A stretch of 36,609 nt of DNA from VFJJ01 sp031362415 (GCA_031362415.1 JANLSK010000084.1:1-36609); one strand, 5' to 3'; positions 14,781 to 23,527 are shown, counted from the first letter of the stretch. Numbers and translations are program-made. The notes: generated from the letters alone by a model not told the origin.

Positions 14781-16589
14781 ATGACCGAGCAAGCTGCACA
14801 CCGCGACTTCTCAGCGGACGAGTTGCGAGAGCGCTACGAGCGCGAGCGCCAAGCCCGGCTCCGTCCCGACGGTGACGCCCAGTACCGGGACCTGGCCGAC
14901 ATCGAAGGCGACTTCGACGCCGATCCGTGGGTCGAGCCCGGCTTCGTGCGCGACCCGATCGTGGAGGAGACCGACGTCCTCATCGTGGGGGCCGGCTTCG
15001 GTGGCATGACGACTGCGGCGTTCTTGCGCAAGAACGGTGTCGACCGGTTCCGAATCATCGACAAGGCCGGCGACTTCGGCGGCACCTGGTACTGGAACCG
15101 TTACCCGGGCTGCATGTGCGATGTGGAGTCGTACTGCTATCTGCCTCTCCTCGAGGAGAGCGGCTACATGCCCAAGCACAAGTACGCGCACGCGTCGGAG
15201 ATCTTCGAGTACTGCCAGCAGACGGCTCGTCGTTACGACATGTATCCGGCGGCCATGTTCCAGACCGAGGTCACGGACATGGTCTGGGACCGGGTATCGC
15301 GCCGCTGGCAGGTGACGACCACACGCGACGATCGCATCTCGGCGCGGTTCGTCGTGATCTGCGGAGGCGTGCTGCACAAGGCCAAGCTCCCGGGGATCCC
15401 CGGCATCGAGTCCTTCCAGGGCCACTCGTTCCATACCAGCCGGTGGGACTTCGGCTATACCGGCGGCGGGCCCGAGGAGCCGATGGACCAGCTGGCCGAC
15501 AAGATCGTGGCGATCGTCGGCACCGGGGCCACGGCGGTGCAGGCCGTCCCCAAGCTGGCCGATGCGGCCAAGCAGCTCTACGTGTTCCAACGGACGCCGT
15601 CGGCCGTGAGCGCACGCGATCAGCGCGACACCGACCCCGAGTGGTTCCGGGAGATGGCGAGCACGCCGGGCTGGCAGTTCGACCGGATCGCCAACTTCGT
15701 CGCCATGACCACCGGGCTCAACCCGCCGCTCGACTTGGTCGCCGACGGATGGACCGCGCTGTTCAGCGTCGACCCGAAGAAGCCGGCGGCCACCGACGAA
15801 GAGGCGCGTGAGCTGGAGCTGCTCGACTTCGAGTTGATGGAGGGTGTTCGGGCGCGCGTCGACGAGATCGTCGACGACCCGTCCACCGCCGACGCCCTCA
15901 AGCCCTGGTACAAGATCAGCTGCAAGCGGCCATGCTTCCACGACGACTACCTGCCGGCGTTCAACCGTCCAAACGTGAAGCTGGTCGACACCCACGGTCG
16001 CGGGGTCGATCGCATCACTCCTGCCGGCCTTGTCGTGGGCGAGACCGAGTACCCCGTCGACTGCATCATCTATGCGTCGGGTTTCGAGAACCAGACCTTC
16101 TACACGCACCGGCTGGGCTTCGACCCCGTTGGCATCGGTGGGGTCTCGTTGTCGGAGGCCTGGGAGCACGGCCCGTGGACGCTGCACGGCATCCACACCC
16201 ACGGCTTCCCGAACCTCTCCATGAACAGCTTCGTGCAGGGTGGCCAGCACATCAACTTCGCCTTTGCCATCACCGAGATCGCCCGCCACACCGCCGCCAC
16301 CATCGCTGCAGCGATCGACGACGACATCGACACCATCGAACCGACGATGGACGCCGAGGAAGCGTGGTATCAGGTCATCGTCAAGACGCTGCCCGCCTAC
16401 GGCAACTACTACGCCGACTGCACGCCGAGCTACCTCAACATGGAAGGCGCCCCGCCGCCCGAGAGCGCCAAGCGGGGCGGCGCCTACATGGCCAGCGCGC
16501 TGGAGTTCGTGGAGATCCTCCGTGACTGGCGCGCTGACGGCACGTTCCCCGGCCTGATACGAACCCCGCGGCCCACCAGCGCTCCCTGA
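14781..16589 (+). CDS. Baeyer-Villiger monooxygenase, cyclohexanone/steroid-monooxygenase-like
   Basis: A 602-aa FAD/NADPH monooxygenase of a different type from the one at 12076. It has VLIVGAGFGGMTTAAFLRKN (about residues 67-86), GGTWYWNRYPGC (about 101-112), the fingerprint FQGHSFHTSRWD (about 212-223; FxGxxxHxxxWD) and a second dinucleotide motif VGTGATAVQAVPKLA (about 246-260). Length and layout match phenylacetone/steroid monooxygenase relatives, which convert ketones to esters or lactones. The ATG at 14781 follows GAGGTGAGG by six bases; an in-frame GTG at 14769 is less likely. A hairpin at 16616 probably ends the transcript. Confidence 0.9.
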   Translation: MTEQAAHRDFSADELRERYERERQARLRPDGDAQYRDLADIEGDFDADPWVEPGFVRDPIVEETDVLIVGAGFGGMTTAAFLRKNGVDRFRIIDKAGDFGGTWYWNRYPGCMCDVESYCYLPLLEESGYMPKHKYAHASEIFEYCQQTARRYDMYPAAMFQTEVTDMVWDRVSRRWQVTTTRDDRISARFVVICGGVLHKAKLPGIPGIESFQGHSFHTSRWDFGYTGGGPEEPMDQLADKIVAIVGTGATAVQAVPKLADAAKQLYVFQRTPSAVSARDQRDTDPEWFREMASTPGWQFDRIANFVAMTTGLNPPLDLVADGWTALFSVDPKKPAATDEEARELELLDFELMEGVRARVDEIVDDPSTADALKPWYKISCKRPCFHDDYLPAFNRPNVKLVDTHGRGVDRITPAGLVVGETEYPVDCIIYASGFENQTFYTHRLGFDPVGIGGVSLSEAWEHGPWTLHGIHTHGFPNLSMNSFVQGGQHINFAFAITEIARHTAATIAAAIDDDIDTIEPTMDAEEAWYQVIVKTLPAYGNYYADCTPSYLNMEGAPPPESAKRGGAYMASALEFVEILRDWRADGTFPGLIRTPRPTSAP

Positions 16590-16615
16590 GCCCGTCTGGG
16601 CGCCGGGGGAGCATC

Positions 16616-16639
16616 GGCCCGTCCAAGGGAGGACGGGTC
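16616..16639 (+). terminator. Terminator-like hairpin after BVMO
   Basis: GGCCCGTCC, loop AAGGGA, GGACGGGTC form a nine-pair stem with one G-T pair, 27 bases after the stop. There is no T-tract, as is common for actinobacterial terminators. Confidence 0.5.
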
Positions 16640-16724
16640 GGAGCGGCACCTTCATGGTGCACGCTCGGCGTGACGGGAACCTCTCGAACCGTCGAACCGC
16701 CGGCGAGTCGTGTAGGAAGTCCGG

Positions 16725-17510
16725 GTGGATTCGATGTTCGTACCGGACGGCGACGACTCGGTCATCGCGACCGTCCTCACGCAGGGGCCCTGGCATCCGA
16801 ACGCCCAGTACGGGGGGACGCCCGCGGCGCTGTTGACTCGGGCCGTCGAGCGCGTGCCGACGCTCGTGCCGATGCGGATCGCTCGGATCACCGTCGACAT
16901 GCACCGGCCGGTTCCGCTCGGGCGCCTGGGCGTCGGTGCCGAGGTGGTGCGGGAGGGCAAGCGCCTGCAGATCGTCGTCGCCACGATCACCGACGAGGGT
17001 GGCGTCGAGGTGGTCCGGGCCACGGCCCTGCGGTTGCGGCTCGCCGAGGGGCCCGATGCGCCCACCGATCCCCGGCGAGCGCCCATCGTGGCGCCGCCGT
17101 TCGGGCCGGTGCGAGTGCAGCAGGCCCCCCGTCCCGGCCTGAACGGCTTCACCGCGGCCATGGAGGTCAGGGACGCGGGCGACGGCCAGGCGACCACCTG
17201 GTACCGGGCGAGCCGTCCCGTCATGGGCGATGAAGAGCCGTCGTCGACCGTTCGCCTGGCCTGGGCCTCCGATTTCACGGCCAATGCCGGCAACTACCTC
17301 GATCTGACGAGGTGGTCGGCCATCAACGCCGATCTCACGATCAACCTCGGGCGGCTGCCGGTCGGTGAGTGGACGGGCGTCGCGACCCGCGCCTGGTACG
17401 CACGTGATGGCATCGGCCATGCTCGCGCCGATCTCTTCGACCTCGACGGTTTCGTCGGGACGTGCACGGCGAGCCTGCTGGTGGACGAGATTCCGTCGCC
17501 GTACCACTGA
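16725..17510 (+). CDS. Acyl-CoA thioesterase-like protein (double hot-dog)
   Basis: A 261-aa protein with the layout of TesB-like or double hot-dog thioesterases. The N-terminal half contains PWHPNAQYGGTPAALLTRAV and ITVDMHRPVPLGRLGVGAEV (hot-dog helix and strand). The C-terminal half contains LAWASDFTANAGNYLDLTRW and VATRAWYARDGIGHARADLF, the usual second-domain pattern. It would hydrolyse acyl-CoA to free acid and CoA, perhaps relieving CoA trapping during catabolism. The GTG at 16725 has AGGAAG six bases upstream; an ATG three codons later is an alternative. The TIM-barrel gene follows after 36 bases. Confidence 0.8.
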   Translation: MDSMFVPDGDDSVIATVLTQGPWHPNAQYGGTPAALLTRAVERVPTLVPMRIARITVDMHRPVPLGRLGVGAEVVREGKRLQIVVATITDEGGVEVVRATALRLRLAEGPDAPTDPRRAPIVAPPFGPVRVQQAPRPGLNGFTAAMEVRDAGDGQATTWYRASRPVMGDEEPSSTVRLAWASDFTANAGNYLDLTRWSAINADLTINLGRLPVGEWTGVATRAWYARDGIGHARADLFDLDGFVGTCTASLLVDEIPSPYH

Positions 17511-17546
17511 GTCGGCCCGCCAACGGAGCGACCGGGAGAGGACTCC

Positions 17547-18323
17547 ATGACGGTAACGAGCCTTCCCCCCGTTGGCATCCAGCTGTACACGCTCAGAGAT
17601 GTGGCGACGGCCGATGGGATGCGGTCGGTGCTCGAACGAGTTGCCGCGATCGGCTACCGGGGCGTGGAGTCGGCGGGGTTTTTCGACCTCACTCCGGCCG
17701 AGTTCGCCGGGACCTGCGCCGATCTCGGACTGGCTCTGGCGAGCGCGCACATCATGCTCGGCTCCGACGACGAGCTCGCCTCCACCCTCGACACCCATGC
17801 CGCGCTCGGTTTCGGCGCCGTGGTCGTGCCCGTGCTCTGGCCCGACGACTTTGCGTCGACCACGGTCATCGACGCCGCGGCCGACCGTCTCTCGGCAGCC
17901 GCAGCACTGGCTGCGGAGCGAGGGTTGGCATTCGGCTACCACAACCACTTCTGGGAGTTCGGCGACATCGACGGGACGCCTGCTCTCGCCCGCCTCTTCG
18001 CAGCCACCGATCCGCTGGTGCTCGCCGAGGTCGACATCTACTGGACCCAAGTGGGCGGGCTCGATCCCGCCGCCTTCGTGGCCGAACTGGGTGGCCGGGT
18101 CCGGTGGCTGCACGTCAAGGACGGGCCGGCTGACGGTCACGAGAGCGCCATGACCGCAGTCGGTGACGGGGTCATCGACATTGCCGCCGCAGTGGAAGCG
18201 GCTTCGGATGCCCACTGGCACCTCGTCGAGCTCGACCGGTGCGAGACCGACATCTTCGCCGCCGTGGCTCGGAGCTACGACCATCTGGTCGGCAACGGCC
18301 TGTCGGCTGGTCGGGCGCCGTGA
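17547..18323 (+). CDS. Sugar phosphate isomerase/epimerase-like TIM-barrel protein
   Basis: A 258-aa xylose-isomerase-like TIM barrel. Visible motifs are GIQLYTLRDVATADGMRSVL (strand 1), GYRGVESAGFF (strand 2), GYHNHFWEF (metal-site His/Glu), VLAEVDIYWTQVGG (Glu/Asp) and WLHVKDG (His/Lys/Asp), with a late ELDRC segment. This superfamily uses a divalent metal for isomerisation, epimerisation or elimination on sugars and cyclitols. The next gene begins inside this one's stop codon (GTGA), so they are co-translated. Paired with Gfo/Idh/MocA oxidoreductases, such barrels in known glycoside systems eliminate the aglycone from a 3-keto sugar, and that role is my inference here. Confidence 0.83.
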   Translation: MTVTSLPPVGIQLYTLRDVATADGMRSVLERVAAIGYRGVESAGFFDLTPAEFAGTCADLGLALASAHIMLGSDDELASTLDTHAALGFGAVVVPVLWPDDFASTTVIDAAADRLSAAAALAAERGLAFGYHNHFWEFGDIDGTPALARLFAATDPLVLAEVDIYWTQVGGLDPAAFVAELGGRVRWLHVKDGPADGHESAMTAVGDGVIDIAAAVEAASDAHWHLVELDRCETDIFAAVARSYDHLVGNGLSAGRAP

Positions 18324-19420
18324 CCCGATCAGCGATAGCCGTCGTGGGGTGTGGCGTCATCGCGCCCGTCTACGCAAGCACCCTGTCCCGCTTCGATCAC
18401 GTGGAGGTTGTCGCTTGTGTCGACGGGATCTCCGAGCGGGCGGAGCGGCTGGCCGCCGAGTGCGGCGCCCGGGTGGCGTCGTTCGAGGGAGTGCTCGCCG
18501 ACGGTGGCATCGCCGCGGTCATCAACCTCACCCCGCCCCGGGCCCATGCCCGTGTTTCGGTCGCTGCGCTGCAAGCGAGCAAGGCGGTGTTCAGCGAGAA
18601 GCCTCTCGGCGTGAGCTTCGACGAGGGCATGGCGATCGTCGAGACGGCTCGGGGCCACGGCGTGCGCCTCGGCTGCGCGCCCGACACGTTCCTGGGCACG
18701 GGATTCCAGACGGCGCGAGCGGCCATCGATCGCGGCGACATCGGCGTGCCCCTGGCGGCCTCGGGCTTCATGCTCTCAGCCGGCGCCGAATGGTGGCATC
18801 CCGACCCGGCGTTCTTCTATCGCCCCGGAGGGGGGCCGTTGCACGACATGGGCCCGTACTACCTGACCGCCCTGGTGCACCTGCTCGGCCCCGCCTGCTC
18901 AGTGACCGCATCGGCTCGAATGCTCAGGCCGCGGCGGGTGATCACGAGCGAGCCACTCGCCGGAACGCTCATCGATGTCGAGGTTCCCACCCATGTCACG
19001 GCACTCATCGATTTCCGGGGTGGGGCGACGGCGACGCTGATGACGAGCTTCGACGTGCAGGCCTCCCGCCACCGGAGCATCGAGGTGTATGGGACCGAGG
19101 CCACGCTGTCGGTGCCCGACCCGAACAGCTTCGAGGGCCCCGTGCAGCTCCGGGGCCTGCACGATCGTGAGTGGCGCGATGTGACGCCGATCGAGGCCAC
19201 CGTCTCGCAGTCGCGTGGCGTCGGGCTGGCCGAGATGATGTGGGCGGAGCGTTCGGGGCGCCCCCATCGGGCCTCGGCCGACGTGGCACTCCACGTGCTC
19301 GAAATCATGACCCTGTCGATCGAGAGCTCCGAGCGAGGCCAGCGCCTCGATCTCACGTCCACCTGCGAGGCGCCGGCACTCCTGCCGAGCGGGCTCCCTC
19401 CGAACACCTTCGACGACTGA
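18320..19420 (+). CDS. Gfo/Idh/MocA-family oxidoreductase (first)
   Basis: A 366-aa NAD(P)-dependent sugar or cyclitol dehydrogenase. The N-terminal Rossmann motif is AIAVVGCGVIAPVYASTL, the catalytic-lysine motif is SEKPLG (about residues 92-97), and the second active-site motif is GGGPLHDMGPYYLTALVHLL. In the last motif the usual active-site His (DxGxH) is Tyr. That occurs in a subset of the family and may change the proton-transfer step. The GTG start overlaps the preceding stop by four bases. The gene ends within a triple GACGACT repeat just before the second oxidoreductase. Confidence 0.85.
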   Translation: MTRSAIAVVGCGVIAPVYASTLSRFDHVEVVACVDGISERAERLAAECGARVASFEGVLADGGIAAVINLTPPRAHARVSVAALQASKAVFSEKPLGVSFDEGMAIVETARGHGVRLGCAPDTFLGTGFQTARAAIDRGDIGVPLAASGFMLSAGAEWWHPDPAFFYRPGGGPLHDMGPYYLTALVHLLGPACSVTASARMLRPRRVITSEPLAGTLIDVEVPTHVTALIDFRGGATATLMTSFDVQASRHRSIEVYGTEATLSVPDPNSFEGPVQLRGLHDREWRDVTPIEATVSQSRGVGLAEMMWAERSGRPHRASADVALHVLEIMTLSIESSERGQRLDLTSTCEAPALLPSGLPPNTFDD

Positions 19421-19471
19421 CGACTGACGACTGGGTGGGCATGACGGACGACGGGGTGGGCATGACGGACG
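19412..19471. repeat. GACGACT heptamer x3 and duplicated start-codon segment
   Basis: Three tandem GACGACT units (19412-19432) include the stop of the first oxidoreductase. They are followed by the 18-bp direct repeat GGGTGGGCATGACGGACG at 19433-19450 and 19454-19471, 21 bases apart. Each copy carries an in-frame ATG (19441, 19462). Confidence 0.9.
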
Positions 19472-20718
19472 CAAGGAAGCCGCTGCGGTACGGGATCGTC
19501 GGAGCCGGGTTCATCACCCAGTTCCAGCTTCGCGCGCTCGAGTCGGTCCGAGGCGTCGACGTGGCCGGGCTGGTGTCGCGACGGCCGCCGCACGGGTTGG
19601 CGGCGACGGTGCGGGCCCGGGGCCTCGGCGATGCGGTCGTCTACGACACCGTGCGGGAGATGGCCCACCACGTCGACGTGGTGGCGCTGTTCGGTCCGAA
19701 CGACACGCGCATCAAGGCCATGGAGCACCTGGTCGCCGCCGTCGCCGACGGGGCTTCGCTCACGGGGCTGATCTGTGAGAAGCCCTTGGGCCGCAACCTG
19801 GCCGAGGCGCGCCGCGTGGTCGAGCTGGCGGCGATGATCGGCGTGCCCACGGCGTACTTCGAGAACCAGATCCACATGAAGATGCTCCAGCAAGCTCGTT
19901 CCCAGCTCGCCGCCGTCAGCCGAACCATGGGACCACTGACGTTGGCCCGATCGAGCGAGGAACATGCCGGGCCGCACAACGCCTGGTTCTGGGACCCCAC
20001 CCGCCAGGGCGGCGGGGTGCTGTCCGACATGGGGTGCCATTGCCTGGCGGTGGGCTGGTACCTGTTGACCCCCTTCGATCGGCCTCCACGGCACCTCGTC
20101 CCGCAGACGGTCTCCGCCAACGTGAGCCTGCTGAAGTGGGGTCAGCCGCGATGGCGACGTGAGCTCCTCGAGCGTCACGGTGTCGACTACGCCGCGACCC
20201 CGGCCGAGGACTTCGCCACCGGGATCGTGACCTATCGCGACCCCGACACCGGCCACCGGTCGTTGGCCCAGTTCACCGTGTCGTGGATGTACGACAAGCA
20301 GGGACTACGTCTTCTCGTCGACGGTATCGGGCCCAACTACGCGCTCGCGGTCAACAGCATGCGGTCGCCGCTCGAGGTGTTCATCGGCGATGTCGCTGCG
20401 GCCGGGGTGATCGACGCCGAGCTCGCACTCGAGAAGGCCACCGCGTCTCAGGGGCTCTTGACGATCCAGCCCAACGAGCCCGACCTGTACGGCTACGTCG
20501 ACGAGAACGTGGACGCCGTTGCTGCGTTCCGGGCCGGCCGCAACGCGCTGCTCGACTTCGACTACGGCCTCGAGATCGTCCGCCTCACCATGGCGGCGTA
20601 CCTGTCTGCCGAGCGGGGCTGCGTGGTCGACCTCACCGACGCGGCGACGCTCGAGGTGCTGGAGACCTACGTTCCCCTCATCCAGCAAGGCCGCGGAGCC
20701 GAGGTGCTCTTCGGCTGA
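19441..20718 (+). CDS. Gfo/Idh/MocA-family oxidoreductase (second)
   Basis: A 425-aa relative of the preceding enzyme. It has the Rossmann motif YGIVGAGFITQFQLRAL, the lysine motif CEKPLG (about residues 114-119) and a complete second motif GGGVLSDMGCHCLAVGWYLL with the catalytic Asp and His. There is a long C-terminal region (YDKQGLRLLVDGIGPNY and DLYGYVDENVDAVAAFRAGR). It probably oxidises a sugar hydroxyl with NAD(P). Two duplicated ATG codons can serve as start (19441 or 19462), giving alternative N-termini seven residues apart. Two non-identical members of the family side by side suggest different positions or steps on the same sugar. Confidence 0.85.
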   Translation: MTDDGVGMTDARKPLRYGIVGAGFITQFQLRALESVRGVDVAGLVSRRPPHGLAATVRARGLGDAVVYDTVREMAHHVDVVALFGPNDTRIKAMEHLVAAVADGASLTGLICEKPLGRNLAEARRVVELAAMIGVPTAYFENQIHMKMLQQARSQLAAVSRTMGPLTLARSSEEHAGPHNAWFWDPTRQGGGVLSDMGCHCLAVGWYLLTPFDRPPRHLVPQTVSANVSLLKWGQPRWRRELLERHGVDYAATPAEDFATGIVTYRDPDTGHRSLAQFTVSWMYDKQGLRLLVDGIGPNYALAVNSMRSPLEVFIGDVAAAGVIDAELALEKATASQGLLTIQPNEPDLYGYVDENVDAVAAFRAGRNALLDFDYGLEIVRLTMAAYLSAERGCVVDLTDAATLEVLETYVPLIQQGRGAEVLFG

Positions 20719-20739
20719 CGGGCGACGCCACCGCGGTCC

Positions 20740-20762
20740 GGTCGGGACGGGTTCACCCGACC
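20740..20762. terminator. Hairpin between convergent genes
   Basis: GGTCGGG, a nine-base loop, and CCCGACC form a perfect seven-pair stem between the second oxidoreductase and the convergent P450 gene, whose stop codon lies in the loop. It could serve both directions. There is no T-tract. Confidence 0.4.
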
Positions 20763-21955
20763 ACGAGTGGCAGGGTCTCCCAGCCTCGGACGGTGGAGGT
20801 GGGGGCGAGATGGGCGTTGTCGAGGTCGACGTCCCACTCGGGGAAGCGCGACAGGAGCTCGTCGAGGGCCACCTGGCCTTCGAGGCGGGCCAGGGCCGCT
20901 CCGAGGCAGAAGTGGGGACCGAAGCCAAAGGTCAGGTGGGAGCTGATCGAGCGGTGGATGTCGAACCGGTCGGGGTCGTCGTACTTGCGGTCGTCACGGT
21001 TGGCCGCGCCGGGCAGGAACAAGATGGCGGCGCCCTCGGGAACGGTGTGACCATGGAGCTCGGTCTCGCTGGCCACGTACCGGCCGACGTGGGGCGCCGG
21101 CGGCTCGTAGCGGAGGATCTCCTCGATGGCATTGGGGATGAGGGATCGGTCGGCCACGAGCTCCCGGCGCTGGTCGGGGTGATCGGCGAGCACCTTGGCC
21201 GTCCATCCGATCAGACGGGTGGTGGTCTCGTTCCCTGCGCCGGCGACCACCTCGACGTAGGTGAGCACCTCCTGACGGCTCAGGCGCCGACGCGTGCCGG
21301 TCTCGTCCTCGAACTCGGCGTTCAGCAGGTCGGTCATGATGTCGTCGGAGGGATGCGCAGCTCGCCAGTCGACATAGTCGGCGAACATGGCGCCCGTCAC
21401 GAAGTTCTCCTCGGACACTTCCATCGCCTTGCCGGCCTCTGTCCGTAGGGTGGCGTCGTTGCGGTCGCGGATCGCGTCCTGATCGGCCTCGGGGATCCCG
21501 ATCAGCATCCCGATCACCCGCATCGGCATGCGGGCCCCCAGCTCCGCGATGACGTCGAACCGGTCGGCCCCGACGAGCGGGTCGAGGCACGCGGCCGAGA
21601 AGGCGCGGATCTGGGGCTCGAGCGCGGCCACCTTCCGTGGCGTGAACACCCGCGACATGAGGCCGCGGTGGATGGTGTGGGTCGGGGGATCCTCGAAGAT
21701 CACGATGCCCGGCGGCATCTGGATGTTCGCTTTGATGAGCTCGAGGATGGCGCCGCGCCCGGAGATGTAGGTCGTACGGTCGACAAGCCCGCGTTCGACG
21801 TCGGCGTACCGGCTGACAGCGAAGAAATCGTGATTCTCGTTGTAGTAGAGGGGCGCTTCCTCGCGGAGCCTACGAAACGTCGGGTAGGGGTCGGCGTTGA
21901 TCTCGACGTCGTACGGGTCGTAGCTGAGATCGGGGGGCTGCGTGGTCGGCGCCAT
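20753..21955 (-). CDS. Cytochrome P450 (first)
   Basis: A 400-aa soluble bacterial P450. The I-helix oxygen-activation motif is VAGAGNETTTRL (about residues 236-247), the ExxR motif is EEILR (near 278), and the heme loop is FGFGPHFCLGAALARLE with axial Cys near residue 350. It would hydroxylate a hydrophobic substrate using external ferredoxin and reductase; none is encoded nearby. The ATG at 21955 follows GAAGGA by five bases. It lies 138 bases after the other P450 on the same strand and may be on its transcript. No CTAG operator was seen directly upstream. Confidence 0.92.
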   Translation of the reverse strand: MAPTTQPPDLSYDPYDVEINADPYPTFRRLREEAPLYYNENHDFFAVSRYADVERGLVDRTTYISGRGAILELIKANIQMPPGIVIFEDPPTHTIHRGLMSRVFTPRKVAALEPQIRAFSAACLDPLVGADRFDVIAELGARMPMRVIGMLIGIPEADQDAIRDRNDATLRTEAGKAMEVSEENFVTGAMFADYVDWRAAHPSDDIMTDLLNAEFEDETGTRRRLSRQEVLTYVEVVAGAGNETTTRLIGWTAKVLADHPDQRRELVADRSLIPNAIEEILRYEPPAPHVGRYVASETELHGHTVPEGAAILFLPGAANRDDRKYDDPDRFDIHRSISSHLTFGFGPHFCLGAALARLEGQVALDELLSRFPEWDVDLDNAHLAPTSTVRGWETLPLVVG

Positions 21956-22093
21956 TCGCGTCCTTCGAGTCGTGTGCTGCGAGGCCGGGGCTGCGGCTGG
22001 TTCGAGGCCAGCCAATACGGCTGCTGAGAGCGAGGATCGAGGGTTGGGTCAGCCCGGAGACACGACGGACGGACGGACCCCGCCGCGAACCCT

Positions 22094-23293
22094 TCACACC
22101 GCTGACGGAGCGGATGCCGCGCCCGTGGGGGTGAACGCGACCGGCATGGCTTCGGGGCCGGAGATGAAGTTCGACGCCCGGCGGGGGAGGGGATCGCCGG
22201 CGAGGTGGATGTCGGGGAGTCGTCGCAGCACCTCGGCGAACATGACCTTCAGCTCGAGGCGGGCCAGCGACGCCCCCATGCAGAAGTGCGGCCCGAACCC
22301 GAAGGCCAAGTGGGGGTTGGGGTTGCGCTGCACATCGAAGCGGTCGGGATCGTCGAACACGGCCGGATCGCGGTTGGCCGACGGGTACATGAGGATCACC
22401 TGCTCGCCCGCCCGCAACGTCCGGCCATGGAGCTCGACGTCGCGGGTGACGGTGCGGGACATGTTCTTGATGGGCGACACCCAGCGCAGCAGCTCCTCGA
22501 TGCCCTGCTCGATGGTGGCGGGATCGTCACGGAGGATCGCCATCTGGTCGGGATGTTCGAGCAGGGCCAGCATCCCGTCGGTCATCACGTGCCGGCTCGT
22601 CTCGTCGCCCCCGATGAGGATGAGCAGGCTCTCCTGGATGATGGACTCGTCGTCGAGCCGCTCCCCGTCGATGTCGGCGTAGCACAGGATGCTCACCAGA
22701 TCGTCCTGCGGCGGCTTCGACCGGCGATCGGCGATCACCCCGAGCTGGAACTCCCGGAACGCCAGACCGGCCAACATGGCGGTGTGCATGGCCTCGTCGT
22801 CGTTGTTCGTCGTGCCCCGAATCATGTCGTCGGACCAGTGGAGCAGATCGTCGTACGACTCGGGAGGGAAGCCCAGCATGTCGGCGATGAGCAAGAGGGG
22901 CAGCGGCGCGGCGATGTCCCAGACGAAATCGCACTCGCCCCGAGCGGCCACCCGGTCGACGATCTCGGTGCACAGCCGACGGATCGTGGCTTCATGGTTG
23001 CGGACCCGACGAGGCGTGAACCCGCGGGCCACGAGCTTGCGTCGACGCGAGTGCTCGGGATCGTCCATCGAGATCATCATCGGCAGGTGATGGCCGTGCG
23101 GCCGGGGCGCCCGTTGGCTCGAGAACAGCTCGGGGTCCTTCTCGACCGCGAGCACGTCGCTGTAACGGGTGAGGGCCCACACCTCGTTGGTCGCGTCCCA
23201 GTACGCAGGTGCGTGCTCGCGCATCCAGGCCCAGTCGTCGTAGGGCTGGCTGGCGTACCACTGGCCGTCGAGGAGGTCGAGCGTCTCGGTCAT
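22094..23293 (-). CDS. Cytochrome P450, CYP142-like
   Basis: A 399-aa P450. Recalled similarity to mycobacterial CYP142, a cholesterol side-chain C26/C27 hydroxylase, runs along much of the length: PMMISMDDPEHSRRRKLVAR, RGECDFVWDIAAPLPLLLIA, the I-helix LLILIGGDETSRHV (about residues 224-237), FDVQRNPNPHLAFGFGPHFC (heme Cys near 338) and the end GPEAMPVAFTP. The ExxR motif is EELLR. The exact CYP family cannot be set by eye. The ATG at 23293 follows AGGA by six bases. The 234-bp gap to the divergent crotonase gene holds a CTAG-centred operator. Confidence 0.9.
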   Translation of the reverse strand: MTETLDLLDGQWYASQPYDDWAWMREHAPAYWDATNEVWALTRYSDVLAVEKDPELFSSQRAPRPHGHHLPMMISMDDPEHSRRRKLVARGFTPRRVRNHEATIRRLCTEIVDRVAARGECDFVWDIAAPLPLLLIADMLGFPPESYDDLLHWSDDMIRGTTNNDDEAMHTAMLAGLAFREFQLGVIADRRSKPPQDDLVSILCYADIDGERLDDESIIQESLLILIGGDETSRHVMTDGMLALLEHPDQMAILRDDPATIEQGIEELLRWVSPIKNMSRTVTRDVELHGRTLRAGEQVILMYPSANRDPAVFDDPDRFDVQRNPNPHLAFGFGPHFCMGASLARLELKVMFAEVLRRLPDIHLAGDPLPRRASNFISGPEAMPVAFTPTGAASAPSAV

Positions 23294-23432
23294 GGCATCC
23301 TGTATTTCTCTGCGGATGGGCGGGCTGACGCGATCGCATCGCGCCGTGCACCGTCGGAACGTAGCGGAACTGGCGGGGTCGGGCCCGGGACCCCAGGCGC
23401 GCCACTGCCGCGTTCCGTGACCGCTGCGGAGA

Positions 23433-23467
23433 TTGACGTTTTCAAAGCGAAACATCTAGCTTTTTCG
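23433..23467 (+). promoter_or_regulatory. Promoter with regulon operator, site B
   Basis: TTGACG (23433-23438) and TAGCTT (23457-23462), 18 bases apart, face the crotonase gene. The -10 is inside GAAACATCTAGCTTTTTC (23449-23466), which matches 16 of 18 positions of the proposed consensus GAAACATCTAGATGTTTC. The left half is perfect. The flanking C and G extend the symmetry to 20 bp. Confidence 0.65.
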
Positions 23468-23527
23468 GCGGGACGTACCCGGCCGGCGTGCCCTACGGCT
23501 TCCCCCGCATCGTGAGAGAGGACACCC

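Noticed and set aside
14811..18284. Minus-strand open frame of about 1150 codons
   Set aside because: It runs antisense across three well-supported genes (BVMO, thioesterase, TIM barrel) and has no family motifs.
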